From Oceanobacillus sp. CFH 90083 (GTDB lineage: Bacteria; Bacillota; Bacilli; Bacillales; Amphibacillaceae): a stretch of DNA of 64,000 nucleotides. The DNA is taken from NCBI RefSeq assembly GCF_009389585.1, contig NZ_VIYG01000004.1, positions 124,001 to 188,000 on the forward strand, read 5' to 3'. Position numbers and translations under genes: made by a program. The notes below the pieces were generated by a model. It was given only the letters and a program-made list of their open reading frames with translations, made no database searches and was not told where the DNA came from. How positions within the stretch are numbered: the first letter of the stretch is position 1; every line of letters begins with the position of its first letter. Below, one piece after another: positions 17,305-26,087 of this stretch.

Positions 17305-17991
17305 ATGAACATGCTTTTATTAGCTGAACAGCCTTTCTTATTATCCATCGATCCAAAAACAAATCGAGCCTATGCACATGCTTCTTCGGCATTACCTTAT
17401 AGCTTAAGCAGCGCTTTGCTGGCAGAACTTATGTGGAGGAGCAGGTAAAGCTGCATCATTCTAAACTGAAAGTCATTCCTACAGAAGTAGACGACCCGCT
17501 GCTAAAAGAAACCATGGAGATGATGCAACAAAAAAGTGAGAAAACACTAAAATATTGGGTTTCTGCTTTGAAACATTCGCATAAAAATATTGCCAGTAAA
17601 ATTGCGACTAAATTAGACCAGGCTGGTGTAGGGAATATGGAGGAAAAAAGGATATTAAGTATTTTCCCATCTTATACGTACACGTTTAATCAAGTGGATT
17701 TTATTAGACGGATGCAAAAAAGTAAAAAACAAGAGCTCTTAGAAAAAGAAGAAGAGCGAACCATTGTATTAATATCATTAGTTCATGTCAGCAGCTTGCT
17801 TCGTATCGTATTTCCAGACCGGAAAGAATCAGGCAGAAAAACAAATTAAGCAGCTGAGTAAGAATCTGCCTGTGTCCAAAGCTGTTAAAGCAACAATTGA
17901 TTCAATTAATGCCGCTATTTTGCTGCCTCCTCTTCCGCTTCAAGGTCTTCGTCTAAAAAACAACATAAAGAAAGCAGGCTCAAGCTCTTAG
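17305..17991 (+). pseudogene. GPP34-family protein gene broken by two frameshifts
   Basis: Three reading-frame pieces together match the layout of a GPP34/Vps74-like phosphoprotein. Frame A (17305 to about 17430) begins MNMLLLAEQPFLLSIDP and includes SSALLAELM. Frame B (about 17425-17815) carries the DPLLKETMEMM and KYWVSAL-like middle. Frame C (about 17800-17989) ends with AEKQIKQLSKNLP and a helical tail. Frame C is the same frame as A, so a pair of compensating indels separates them. Family members in bacteria are continuous and bind phosphoinositide-like head groups or are of unknown role. Either the gene is dying or the two indels are sequencing errors. Confidence 0.7.
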
Positions 17992-18004
17992 CTTAGCCTG
18001 CTTT
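17971..18004. terminator. Bidirectional terminator between convergent genes
   Basis: AAAGCAGGCT and AGCCTGCTTT are a perfect 10-bp inverted repeat with an inner AAGCT/AGCTT pair. It lies between the GPP34 remnant and the convergent lipoprotein gene. Confidence 0.8.
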
Positions 18005-18013
18005 CATTAGAAT

Positions 18014-18679
18014 TTAATCATCCACTTCCACATGCAGCTGTTCCCCAGACACCGCATCAATATAAACATCTACTTCCTGAGATCCCATATCTTCAAAATT
18101 TATTTCATATTCCGGGCTGCCATTCTCAAACTCTAAGGACCAGCTTTTGGCAGTGATACCTTCTGTTTCGGGAGCTTCAGATGCTGTAGCTAATGCTTCC
18201 TCTGCCGTGACATAATCAGCGAGGACTAATTCCTCATAGCGGTCATCTGAATCCTGCTGCTCCTGTTCCTCAGCTATAATTTCACCGGCTTGATTGATTT
18301 CAGCAGAGTATTCCATGGAATCATCAAAACCGTCTATATCATAGACAAGCTCTCCTCTTTCTTCATCCAGCTGAATAGAGGAAACACGTGTATCCGGGAA
18401 ATTTTCCTGGAAGGCACTGACTGCATCTTCCACACTTAACGATACATTTGTAAGATCTAAGGCATCGTTACCGTCGGCTGCACCATTATTATCATTGGTA
18501 TTTGCATCATCCGTGTTTTCATCTTCTGCATTTGTATCTTCATTATTATTGTCTGCATTTTCACTTGTATCTGAATCGTTTGTTGCGTCATTTCCTGTGT
18601 TGTTGTCATCGCTTGTCCCACAAGCAGCTAAAGTAATGGAAAGAAGCAAAGTGAAGCATAAAAATAATATTTTTTTCAT
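18014..18679 (-). CDS. PepSY-domain lipoprotein
   Basis: A 221-residue exported lipoprotein. The signal peptide is hydrophobic and ends in the lipobox LAAC (Cys20), after which the chain should be lipid-anchored on the outer face of the membrane. Residues 21-75 form a low-complexity Asp/Asn/Glu/Thr linker of disordered type. The rest contains two PepSY-like units (about 82-135 and 150-220), each with the pattern of a helix followed by strands ending in DVYIDAVSGE or a similar turn. PepSY proteins are thought to inhibit or bind secreted proteases. The composition of the linker is very acidic, consistent with a salt-tolerant host. Confidence 0.85.
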   Translation of the reverse strand: MKKILFLCFTLLLSITLAACGTSDDNNTGNDATNDSDTSENADNNNEDTNAEDENTDDANTNDNNGAADGNDALDLTNVSLSVEDAVSAFQENFPDTRVSSIQLDEERGELVYDIDGFDDSMEYSAEINQAGEIIAEEQEQQDSDDRYEELVLADYVTAEEALATASEAPETEGITAKSWSLEFENGSPEYEINFEDMGSQEVDVYIDAVSGEQLHVEVDD

Positions 18680-18851
18680 GATAGTTCATCCTTTCCAATC
18701 CCCATTGAAGGAGAGTTATTGTATAAAATCATAATACCCAATGTTAGAAAAATCAAACTGGAACATCACTTTTTTTGACAGCAATTTTTTATTTCGACTC
18801 TCCTATAAGGTAATGTGTTCCTGTTTCTGCTTTTTTATACAATTATTTTAT

Positions 18852-18885
18852 AAAAAAACACCCATGCTGCATAGCAGCATGGTGT
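18852..18885 (-). terminator. Terminator of the PadR/HAAS operon
   Basis: On the minus strand ACACCATGCTGC and GCAGCATGGGTGT pair around a three-base loop and are followed by seven T residues. TIR element copy 2 lies between the last stop codon (19061) and this hairpin. Confidence 0.8.
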
Positions 18886-18903
18886 AAAGAGAGATTACCT
18901 ACG

Positions 18904-19050
18904 TGTTCAAAAAGTTCGATAAAAAGGATCAAGAAGTTCAAGGCGACGCGGCTTTTACGAACGGAGCGTATGCTCTTAAATACGTGAGTATCGGAAAAGC
19001 CGCGTCAACGCAGAAATTCGCCGTATCACTTTTATTGGACTTTTTGAACA
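18904..19050. repeat. Dispersed TIR element, copy 2 (147 bp)
   Basis: Same element as copy 1, inverted. The ends are TGTTCAAAAAGTTC and GGACTTTTTGAACA. The internal stem is here GACGCGGCTTTT against AAAAGCCGCGTC (in the orientation of copy 1), a perfect 12-bp match that differs from copy 1 on both sides. It lies in the 3' untranslated region of the HAAS-domain gene. Confidence 0.85.
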
Positions 19051-19060
19051 TCCTCTTATA

Positions 19061-19957
19061 TTATTTTGCAGTGGAATTACGCTTGTGCTTTGATATCATA
19101 CGGTACTCAATCAAGAGCTCTCCAACAATAGCAAATAAAAAGACAGGAAGGGCGTAGAGGATATTCGTCAGTATCCAGATAATAAGAAAGACGCCCATCG
19201 TTCCAATCCATAAAGCTCCTGACAGCATTCCACGTTTCGTTATCTCTTCTGTATCCTTATAATAGCCTGTGTAAGCTTCATGATGTCGTTCATGCTCTTG
19301 CATTAACCATGGCTTGAATCGCTTCTTTTCTGTAAGAATTAAAAAGGCAATTACCAAAATACCGGGTAACACAAAAGGAATCAGCACACCCAAAATAGCT
19401 GCAGGATCACTATTTTCCATAAAATATTGTGAACTGGAGATAGAAATTCCAAATAAAATAAGACCAACTGCAAGGGTATAAATAAGCGCCCGTTTCCAAT
19501 GCATCGGGTATTTGGCTGTTGTTTCCGTTGTCAATCCTAAATAAGTTAAAGCTGCTCCTGCAGGCACAACAAATGGCAGAAGGGAGGAAATGGCAATGAA
19601 TAAATTATCTCCTGTAGAAAAATAAGTGATCAGGCTTGTAATAATTCCAAACAATAGAACTCCCGCAGCAAGTGTATATCCAATCGCGTAACCGGCAGAA
19701 AGCTTTGGTTTTGTATCTACATACATTTTTCCAATAATCTCCTTTCTTTTTTCTCTGCTTAAATCATCAGCAATTGCTGTAATATCACCTAATTCTGCGA
19801 CAGCTTCTGCGAATGCCTCATCAGAGGATTTTCCTTTCTTTTCTAAATCTTGTACACGATCCTTTAAATTCATCATGATTTCTTCTTTAAAATCTTCCAG
19901 CTCAGGGGTTGACTCATAGCTCTGAAATAAATCATCCACATATTTTTTTATCATCAT
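19061..19957 (-). CDS. HAAS/permease-prefix domain membrane protein
   Basis: A 298-residue membrane protein. The N-terminal 80 residues resemble the HAAS (DUF1700-like) signalling domain (FKEEIMMNLKDRVQDL, AVAELGDITAIADDL), which is regularly partnered with PadR regulators. Five or six hydrophobic segments follow, in two blocks separated by a charged loop with KKRFKPWLMQEHERHHE. ATG 19957 lies 12 nt after AAGGAGG; a TTG at 19966 is in frame but only 3 nt from it. The PadR gene ends 1 nt upstream, so the pair is one operon. The function is unknown; an anti-sigma-like or stress-sensing role is only a guess. Confidence 0.75.
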   Translation of the reverse strand: MMIKKYVDDLFQSYESTPELEDFKEEIMMNLKDRVQDLEKKGKSSDEAFAEAVAELGDITAIADDLSREKRKEIIGKMYVDTKPKLSAGYAIGYTLAAGVLLFGIITSLITYFSTGDNLFIAISSLLPFVVPAGAALTYLGLTTETTAKYPMHWKRALIYTLAVGLILFGISISSSQYFMENSDPAAILGVLIPFVLPGILVIAFLILTEKKRFKPWLMQEHERHHEAYTGYYKDTEEITKRGMLSGALWIGTMGVFLIIWILTNILYALPVFLFAIVGELLIEYRMISKHKRNSTAK

Positions 19958-19958
19958 G

Positions 19959-20300
19959 TTAATCAATTTCCTCCTTCAGTAATCGATTTAAAATACGTTG
20001 GGTAAATTCCCAATCGGCAATATTCTGTTTATACTGTATGCGGCCTTTATCGGTAATCCGATAATACTTTCTGCGGCCGCCCTGGCTTTCGTCTCCCCAA
20101 TAGGCGACGATACAAGCTTCCTTTTCCAAGCGCTTATAGCTCGAATATAATGTAGCTTCCTTCAATTGGTACAATCCATCCGTGCGATCCATAATTGATT
20201 TATAAATTTGATACCCATAGGCATCGTTTTTCATCAGTATTCCCAATACAATCGTGTCGGTATGCCCGCGTAATAAATCTGCTGAAATCCTTCCTTCCAA
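19959..20300 (-). CDS. PadR-family transcriptional regulator
   Basis: A 113-residue winged-helix repressor. The PadR core is visible in SADLLRGHTDTIVLGIL, AYGYQIYKSI, the wing LKEATLYSSYKRLEKE and GGRRKYYRITDKG. The helical dimerisation tail is short (subfamily 2). TTG 20300 is 8 nt from AGGAGG and gives the usual MEGRIS start; TTG 20303 is also in frame. It probably represses its own operon through the inverted repeat at 20352-20408. Effectors of this family are often phenolic acids or drugs. Confidence 0.9.
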   Translation of the reverse strand: MEGRISADLLRGHTDTIVLGILMKNDAYGYQIYKSIMDRTDGLYQLKEATLYSSYKRLEKEACIVAYWGDESQGGRRKYYRITDKGRIQYKQNIADWEFTQRILNRLLKEEID

Positions 20301-20351
20301 CAAAACCCCTCCTTGCCTTGCAATGAGTCATCTCATCTATATTAAATAAAA

Positions 20352-20408
20352 TACTATGACAGACAAAGTAATTATTTGTATAAGTATATTACTATGTCTG
20401 TCATGGTA
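20352..20408. promoter_or_regulatory. Candidate PadR operator
   Basis: Two 14-bp arms, TACTATGACAGACA (20352-20365) and TGTCTGTCATGGTA (20395-20408), are inverted with a single mismatch, 29 bp apart, upstream of the padR-like start codon. Confidence 0.6.
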
Positions 20409-20432
20409 TGTCAATGAAAAAAGTATTCGATT

Positions 20433-20463
20433 AATAAAAAAGGCCGGGAGCACCCCAGCCTTG
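20433..20463 (-). terminator. Terminator of the PTS-operon regulator gene
   Basis: On the minus strand AAGGCTGGG and TCCCGGCCTT form a stem with one internal mismatch, followed by six T residues, about 57 nt beyond the regulator stop codon. Confidence 0.7.
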
Positions 20464-20519
20464 GCTTCTGTTTGTAATTAAACCAGCAAATATTTTTCTA
20501 TCAGCGACGAAGGCTTCTC

Positions 20520-22067
20520 TTATAGAAAGTGAGAAGGATAATTTTTAATCAAATATTCCTTCATCTCATCCGCTGTTTTCCCTTGCAAAACAGGAACGAT
20601 CTCTTCAGCAAGTATTTTTCTGCGGGAGCTGCTGGAAAAGCCAATTTGCAGCAGCATATTGATATCGTCATCATTAATATAGAATTTTACTTTCAGGCAT
20701 GTATAGCCCTGCTCCTCAATAAGTGTGGCAATACGGTTGGAAAAGGTAAGGACATAATCATAATCAAGATAAGCCAACGCATGCAATTCATTAATATGCA
20801 ATGTTTTAACAATTTTAATATCCAGGTAATGATTTAACGTAGCTCCGAAAAAATCTGCTTTCTCTATAGAGGAATTCGTAACAATTACAATACTTTTTGT
20901 GTTTCTCCCCAAGATTTTATTTTCGTTAATATGCTTTCGAAAAATAAGTGTGAGTGTTGCAATTTGATCAGATGATAATTGAAGTTCATTGGAAATAAAT
21001 GAATCTTGTTCGATTAAATGATAGAGATTTGGAAATTTTCCCGCAGTTTGATCCAGCTTATTATCATAAAAATCAAAGCGATAATCCGAACGCAGAATAC
21101 ATTTGAAAATAAACTGATACATTTCTTGAAATAATTCATGTTTTGAGTATATATCCGTAATAATGTTTGATTGAACAACAGAAATAAATTGTGTTACTTT
21201 TTCTTCCAGCCATTGTATTTGAATAGATACGTTGCTCTCCTTATTCATAGTATCCAAAGAAAATAATATATGGTTAAATATTTGATTCTCCATTGAATGC
21301 TTAACAAACTTGAATGGTGACGGAAATGTAATGGTTGTATGAATTTTTTTACTTTCATAGTATCCCAGATGATTCCTGTAAAATGTAATCATGGCGTATA
21401 GAAAAATAAACTTTTTAGAAGGATAAGATAATTCTATGTTTTGTTGATAGATAATCGTTTCAATCAAATTTTTTACTTGGTTGTGAATAAAATTTGTTTC
21501 AGTTAAAAAGTATTCTGCGATTAATACTTCCATTGGATTATTAGCTTGCCGGAGATATAGTTTATTATCCTTATCCAGCTCAAATAGCTTAACCAGAATT
21601 TTTGCAGCTTCTATCCGAATCAGGGTTTCTTGACCGCTGATACGAATCCCTTTTTTTCGAACAATCTCTTTGCAAAGCCCTGCCTGCTTTAACTGCTTTG
21701 TCAAATGACGGTTATCTTTTTTCTTGGTGCTCATACTTAATCCCAGGTGCTGATATAGTCTGGAGGTATTAACAACTTCTTTTAAAATGGATTGCACAAT
21801 GATAAAAGATAACCGTTCCTGTTGTGATGGAATATATGCATAAAAAGGGATGCTTTGAACAATTTGGATATATTCCTTATACGTCATCTTACTTTGAATT
21901 TTATGGTTTTTAGGTACAAGCTGCTGATGCTTTGATAAATAGGCATTAATGGAATCAATCCTTCTGTAAATACTTCCTTCACTTCGATTGAAAGCTTTTG
22001 TATTTGATAAATCAATCTCTCCATGCTCTTGAAGGTGGTTGAGTAATTTTAAATCAAGAGAATCCAT
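20520..22067 (-). CDS. Mga/PRD-type transcriptional regulator of adjacent PTS operon
   Basis: A 515-residue regulator divergent from the PTS operon. The N-terminal region (1-60) is a winged HTH (LLNHLQEHGEIDL, SIYRRIDSINAYL). The second HTH-like region is near residues 95-140, the middle (150-380) is all-helical like PRD/Mga modules, and the C terminus (390-510) has an EIIB-like alternating strand/helix pattern with SIVIVTNSSIEKADFFG. Conserved PTS histidines are not obvious, so it may be a Mga-like activator rather than a classical LicR type. GTG 22085 would start inside the ribosome binding site; ATG 22067, 9 nt after GAGGAGG, is chosen. Confidence 0.75.
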   Translation of the reverse strand: MDSLDLKLLNHLQEHGEIDLSNTKAFNRSEGSIYRRIDSINAYLSKHQQLVPKNHKIQSKMTYKEYIQIVQSIPFYAYIPSQQERLSFIIVQSILKEVVNTSRLYQHLGLSMSTKKKDNRHLTKQLKQAGLCKEIVRKKGIRISGQETLIRIEAAKILVKLFELDKDNKLYLRQANNPMEVLIAEYFLTETNFIHNQVKNLIETIIYQQNIELSYPSKKFIFLYAMITFYRNHLGYYESKKIHTTITFPSPFKFVKHSMENQIFNHILFSLDTMNKESNVSIQIQWLEEKVTQFISVVQSNIITDIYSKHELFQEMYQFIFKCILRSDYRFDFYDNKLDQTAGKFPNLYHLIEQDSFISNELQLSSDQIATLTLIFRKHINENKILGRNTKSIVIVTNSSIEKADFFGATLNHYLDIKIVKTLHINELHALAYLDYDYVLTFSNRIATLIEEQGYTCLKVKFYINDDDINMLLQIGFSSSSRRKILAEEIVPVLQGKTADEMKEYLIKNYPSHFL

Positions 22068-22184
22068 AGCCAGATTCCTCCTCACAGGGATTGCCTAAAT
22101 GGCTTTGTAAATACTAGGTTATTTCATTTTCTTCCTGCAGAAAACATAGGTTTAATAGTAAATTTAACTTTGCTGATATAAATG

Positions 22185-22245
22185 AGGGGTACTTTTTGAG
22201 ATGCATTTTTATTGAAAAACTTCCTTGTTATACCCCTGATATAAT
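22185..22245 (+). promoter_or_regulatory. PTS operon promoter with AGGGGTA inverted repeat
   Basis: AGGGGTA (22185-22191) and TACCCCT (22231-22237) are perfect inverted arms that end just before a TATAAT -10 box (22240-22245). No good -35 box stands at 17 bp. This suits an activator-dependent promoter, with the adjacent divergent regulator as the likely binder. Confidence 0.5.
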
Positions 22246-22284
22246 TCTACACTTAATTTAATAAATGAGGAAGGAAGAGAAGGA

Positions 22285-23850
22285 ATGAAATTAAATAACG
22301 TCAAAGATACAATTCAAAAATTTGGAAGATCTTTGTTATTACCAATTGGTGTCATGGCTCCTGTGGGGATGCTCATGGGAATATGCGGCGCTTTAGGGCA
22401 GGATTATATGATTGAAAGGCTGCCTTTTCTAGATAATGCAGTCATTCAAACTTCCATTAATAGCCTGCGGGATATTACAGGAATTGTTTTCGAGAATATA
22501 CCGCTTCTCTTTGCTATGGGCGTTGCATATGGGATGTCGAAGAATGAAAAGGGAATAGCTGTGTTTGCCTCTGTATTGGGATATTTAACGATGCTTATTG
22601 TAATGAATGTGTATCTGACAGTTACAGGAACATTAGTTGAAGACCCTGAGACAATGTCGCAAGTCGGACAGGGAATCGTGTTAGGAATTCAAACATTACG
22701 AATTGATGCTTTTGGAGGAATAATAGCAGGTTTAATAGCCGCCAAAATTGCAGATCGTTTTTATAGATTGGAATTACCGCTGGCATTTGCTTTCTTTGGC
22801 GGTAAAAAGTCTGTACCAATCATAACATTTTTAGTTATGATTCCGGTCGGGTTAATCATACCGATTATCTGGGGACTATTCACACAATTTTTATTAAGTA
22901 TTTCATTTATATTTATGAATCAGCATTTTGGAGTTGGTGTTTACTGGGCTGCTCATCGTGCGTTAATACCTTTTGGCCTGCATCATGTACTTGCCTCTGT
23001 AGTTCGTTTCTCAGAAGCCGGTGGAGTCTACTTGATTGATGGGCAAAATTATATGGGTATTTTAAATGCTACCAATCAGATTTTATTTAATTTAGGTCCT
23101 TCTCATGAAGCATGGGATCGTTTAATGCCTGATTTAGTGAAGTATTTGGCATCTGGTCAAATGCTGATTACATTGTTTAGAATTCCGGCAATTGGATTAG
23201 CGATGTATCATACATCTTTTGCATCCAATAAAACGATTGCGAAAGGAACTATTCTGACAGTCGTATTAACAGCATTTTTAGGAAACGTTACGGAGCCGCT
23301 GGAATTTTCATTCTTATTTATTGCTCCGCTGCTATTTGTCGTTTATATCATATTAAGTGGCATCATGGCATTACCATTAAACTTTTTAGATATATCGATT
23401 GGTTATATTCGAGGAACTATATTTGACTTTGGTATCTTTGGTTTATTATACGAAGACACAAATTGGTATCAGCTTGTTCTTTTAGGTATTGTAAACTTTA
23501 TTGTTTTCTATTTTGTTTTCCGGTTTGCTATTACAAAATGGAATTTAAAAACACCTGGTCGTGAAGCAGAAATAAAAAATGTAAATTTATTAAAAGAAAA
23601 AAGATATCCTGAAATTGCAGCAATTGTTATTGAAGGGCTTGGCGGAAAAGAAAATATTAAGAATGTCGACAACTGCGTTACCCGATTAAGAGTAGATTTA
23701 AATGATGATGAGAAAGTTGACTTGGAAAAATTAAAAGATTCCGGCTCATCCGGCTCCTTTATGGCTCAAAAAAATCATATTCATGTCGTATTTGGACCAC
23801 ATGTTGAATTTGTCAGAAATGCAGTTGATGAGAAACTATATCCAAAATAA
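22285..23850 (+). CDS. PTS EIICB component, glucose/glucoside family
   Basis: A 521-residue sugar permease of the phosphotransferase system. The EIIC domain (about 1-410) has roughly ten hydrophobic segments and the glucose-superfamily region FGLHHVLASVVRF plus GNVTEPLEFSFLF. The EIIB domain (about 440-521) carries the phosphorylated Cys in VDNCVTRLRV. The EIIA function is supplied by the last gene of the operon. The EIIC falls nearest to the maltose/glucose and N-acetylglucosamine type, but the specificity cannot be read. The partner genes (lyase, HAD phosphatase) are not those of ordinary glucose import. Confidence 0.9.
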   Translation: MKLNNVKDTIQKFGRSLLLPIGVMAPVGMLMGICGALGQDYMIERLPFLDNAVIQTSINSLRDITGIVFENIPLLFAMGVAYGMSKNEKGIAVFASVLGYLTMLIVMNVYLTVTGTLVEDPETMSQVGQGIVLGIQTLRIDAFGGIIAGLIAAKIADRFYRLELPLAFAFFGGKKSVPIITFLVMIPVGLIIPIIWGLFTQFLLSISFIFMNQHFGVGVYWAAHRALIPFGLHHVLASVVRFSEAGGVYLIDGQNYMGILNATNQILFNLGPSHEAWDRLMPDLVKYLASGQMLITLFRIPAIGLAMYHTSFASNKTIAKGTILTVVLTAFLGNVTEPLEFSFLFIAPLLFVVYIILSGIMALPLNFLDISIGYIRGTIFDFGIFGLLYEDTNWYQLVLLGIVNFIVFYFVFRFAITKWNLKTPGREAEIKNVNLLKEKRYPEIAAIVIEGLGGKENIKNVDNCVTRLRVDLNDDEKVDLEKLKDSGSSGSFMAQKNHIHVVFGPHVEFVRNAVDEKLYPK

Positions 23851-23874
23851 AGCATAAGGGAGCAGGAAATAGAT

Positions 23875-25260
23875 ATGAGAGCGTTATATGATTCCAAAAC
23901 AAAAACAATGTATGATTATGGAATAAGAGAATTATTAGGTTCCAATCAAAAATATCAATCCTGGCTGGATGTGGAAGCAGCATTAGCAGCTGCTCAAGGA
24001 GAGCTGGGCATCATACCGGAAGAAGCCGCAAAAAATATTAATGAAGCAGCCCGATTAGAAAATATAGATTTAGAAGAAATGGAACGATTAAAAGAAAGTG
24101 TGGGACATGGCTTTGTACCCTTTCTAAAAGTGTTCATTAAAGCTTGTAACGAAGAAAGCGGTAAGTACGTGCATTATGGTGTTACAACGCAAAATATTCA
24201 GCAGACAGCACAGCTTCTGGTTGTTTCAAAAATACATGATCGCATGATGAATGTACTTGCAGATATTTTATCTCACTTAGGAGATTTGGCAGAAAAGCAT
24301 CAAAATACAGTAATGCCTGGGCGTACACATGGAAGGCATGCGATTCCGATTACTTACGGATATAAAGTTTCTGTGTGGATCAGTGAGACAATTGATGCGA
24401 TAGAAAGACTGTCCGAAGCAGCTAAGCGGACATTCCAAGTAATGATGGGAGGAGCTGTCGGTTCATTTAATACGTTTGGAGAAGCTGGTATAAAGTTGCA
24501 GTCAGAAGTAGCTAAGCTGTTAAATATGCATGCAATGCAGGTACCGTCAAGAAATATAACCAGTCATAAAACAGAATATATTCATGCACTTGCTTTATTA
24601 GCAAATGGATTTCATAAAATTGCTGAAGAAGTATACACAACATCTATTGAGGAAATCGGAGAGGTTTCGGAAAGCTTTGCAAGCGGCACAATTGGTTCCA
24701 GTACAATGCCGCATAAAATTAATCCAAAGTTATCCAAAGGAATTATTGCTAATGCCCAAAAGCTCTATACGCTTCCGCAGCTTTGCTTAAATGCGGCTGC
24801 AAGGCCGTATGAAGCAGACAGCAGTCAGTATATGGTGTTTGATGCTGCGCTAGAAGAGGCCATAGAATTAATTACAGAGATTGTTTTACGAACAGAGGAA
24901 TTAACGAAAGGAATCTCTGTTCATGTAGATAAAATGAAGGAAAACGCTTCTCTGAATAAAGGATTGGACAACAGTGAATTTATTATGATGGAAATAGCGA
25001 AGAGGCTTGGAAAAGATAAAGCACATACGATTGTTTACAATAAAGCGATACAAGTGCAGACAGAGGGAAGTTCATTTGTAGATGCTTTATTGGAAGATAA
25101 GGATGTGAATGAAATGTTTTCCAGGGATGAAATCAAGAGCATGCTGCTCCCGGAAAAGTACGTTGGTGCAGGGCATATTATTGCCGGGAAACAAGCTGAA
25201 AGAGCGTTTCATGTATCTGAAAAAATAAAAAAAGATATGAAATTTGATGGAGCAGAATAA
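23875..25260 (+). CDS. Lyase of the fumarase/aspartase superfamily (adenylosuccinate-lyase-like)
   Basis: A 461-residue all-helical lyase. Hallmarks are the catalytic region MPGRTHGRHAIPITYG (as in the adenylosuccinate lyase/CMLE branch) and the superfamily signature GSSTMPHKINP near residue 280. This family eliminates fumarate, or a substituted fumarate, from a succinyl C-N or C-O compound. It is not the purine enzyme by context: the gene sits 24 nt behind a PTS permease and before a HAD phosphatase. The usual Glu after the signature is replaced (PKLSKG). I infer that it cleaves the phosphorylated compound brought in by the PTS. The product and substrate are unknown. Confidence 0.85.
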   Translation: MRALYDSKTKTMYDYGIRELLGSNQKYQSWLDVEAALAAAQGELGIIPEEAAKNINEAARLENIDLEEMERLKESVGHGFVPFLKVFIKACNEESGKYVHYGVTTQNIQQTAQLLVVSKIHDRMMNVLADILSHLGDLAEKHQNTVMPGRTHGRHAIPITYGYKVSVWISETIDAIERLSEAAKRTFQVMMGGAVGSFNTFGEAGIKLQSEVAKLLNMHAMQVPSRNITSHKTEYIHALALLANGFHKIAEEVYTTSIEEIGEVSESFASGTIGSSTMPHKINPKLSKGIIANAQKLYTLPQLCLNAAARPYEADSSQYMVFDAALEEAIELITEIVLRTEELTKGISVHVDKMKENASLNKGLDNSEFIMMEIAKRLGKDKAHTIVYNKAIQVQTEGSSFVDALLEDKDVNEMFSRDEIKSMLLPEKYVGAGHIIAGKQAERAFHVSEKIKKDMKFDGAE

Positions 25261-25289
25261 GGCGATCCCGTTTCAGGAGTGTGTTCGAT

Positions 25290-26030
25290 ATGATTAAACT
25301 TGTTGCTGTTGACATGGATGGAACACTTTTAGATACGAATAAACAAATATCCAGTGCAAATAAAGATGCCATCCAAGCTTGTATAGATCAGGGAATTAAA
25401 ATCGTTCTTAGCACAGGCAGACCTTTCAGCCATGTAAAACCATATGTCAATGAATTAAATTTAAATAATTTTTTTGTTACAGCTAATGGCGGACAAATAT
25501 TAAACGCAAAGGAGGAAGTGATTTCCCAGCATTATCTTTCTGCTGATCATTTGTCAAAGCTTGTCGATCTTTGTGAAGCAAATAAATTAAGTTACTGGGC
25601 ACTGACTGCGAGGGAATTCTTTACGAATCAATTTCCAGCCAATTATATGGACAAAAGCTGGTTGAAATTTGGAATCAGGCTGGAAACAGCGGAGGAAGCT
25701 GAAATTCTCCGCAAATATTTAAAAGAAACGAATCTCTATGAGGTTTCAAATACGCTGCCAACTAATATTGAATTAAACCCCGTAGGTATAAATAAAGCAA
25801 CGGGTATTGAATTTGTTTGTAAGCAAATGGGGATTGATATGAATGAGGTAATGGCAATAGGAGATGCACTGAATGATGCCAAGCTTATTAAAAAGGCTAA
25901 ACTGGGGATTGCGATGGGAAATGCCCAACAATATGTCAAAGAAATAGCTGATTTTATAACAAAAGATAATAATAATGACGGCGTAGCATGTGCATTGAAT
26001 AAATTTATTTTACGTGTCAGGGAGGGGTGA
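25290..26030 (+). CDS. HAD-superfamily Cof-type sugar phosphatase
   Basis: A 246-residue HAD hydrolase of class IIB. Motif I is VDMDGTLLDT, motif II is VLSTGRP, and motif III/IV is GDALNDAKLI followed by GIAMGNA. The cap lies between them (about 80-180). The chosen ATG at 25290 is 10 nt after GGAG; the GTG at 25281 abuts the site. It lies 29 nt after the lyase gene and probably dephosphorylates a sugar phosphate or the lyase product. Relatives act on sugar phosphates, FMN or pyridoxal phosphate with broad specificity. Confidence 0.88.
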   Translation: MIKLVAVDMDGTLLDTNKQISSANKDAIQACIDQGIKIVLSTGRPFSHVKPYVNELNLNNFFVTANGGQILNAKEEVISQHYLSADHLSKLVDLCEANKLSYWALTAREFFTNQFPANYMDKSWLKFGIRLETAEEAEILRKYLKETNLYEVSNTLPTNIELNPVGINKATGIEFVCKQMGIDMNEVMAIGDALNDAKLIKKAKLGIAMGNAQQYVKEIADFITKDNNNDGVACALNKFILRVREG

Positions 26031-26087
26031 CATTTGTGGGAATCCGAACTCTGCACAGCATGATGCAAATAAAATGGAGGGATAGCC

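Noticed and set aside
18903-19157. 84-aa ORF across TIR element copy 2
   Set aside because: It is formed by repeat DNA and the antisense of the HAAS gene, with no ribosome binding site.
23875-25260. Purine biosynthesis adenylosuccinate lyase (purB)
   Set aside because: The operon context is PTS and HAD, no pur genes are near, and the signature region differs after MPHKINP.
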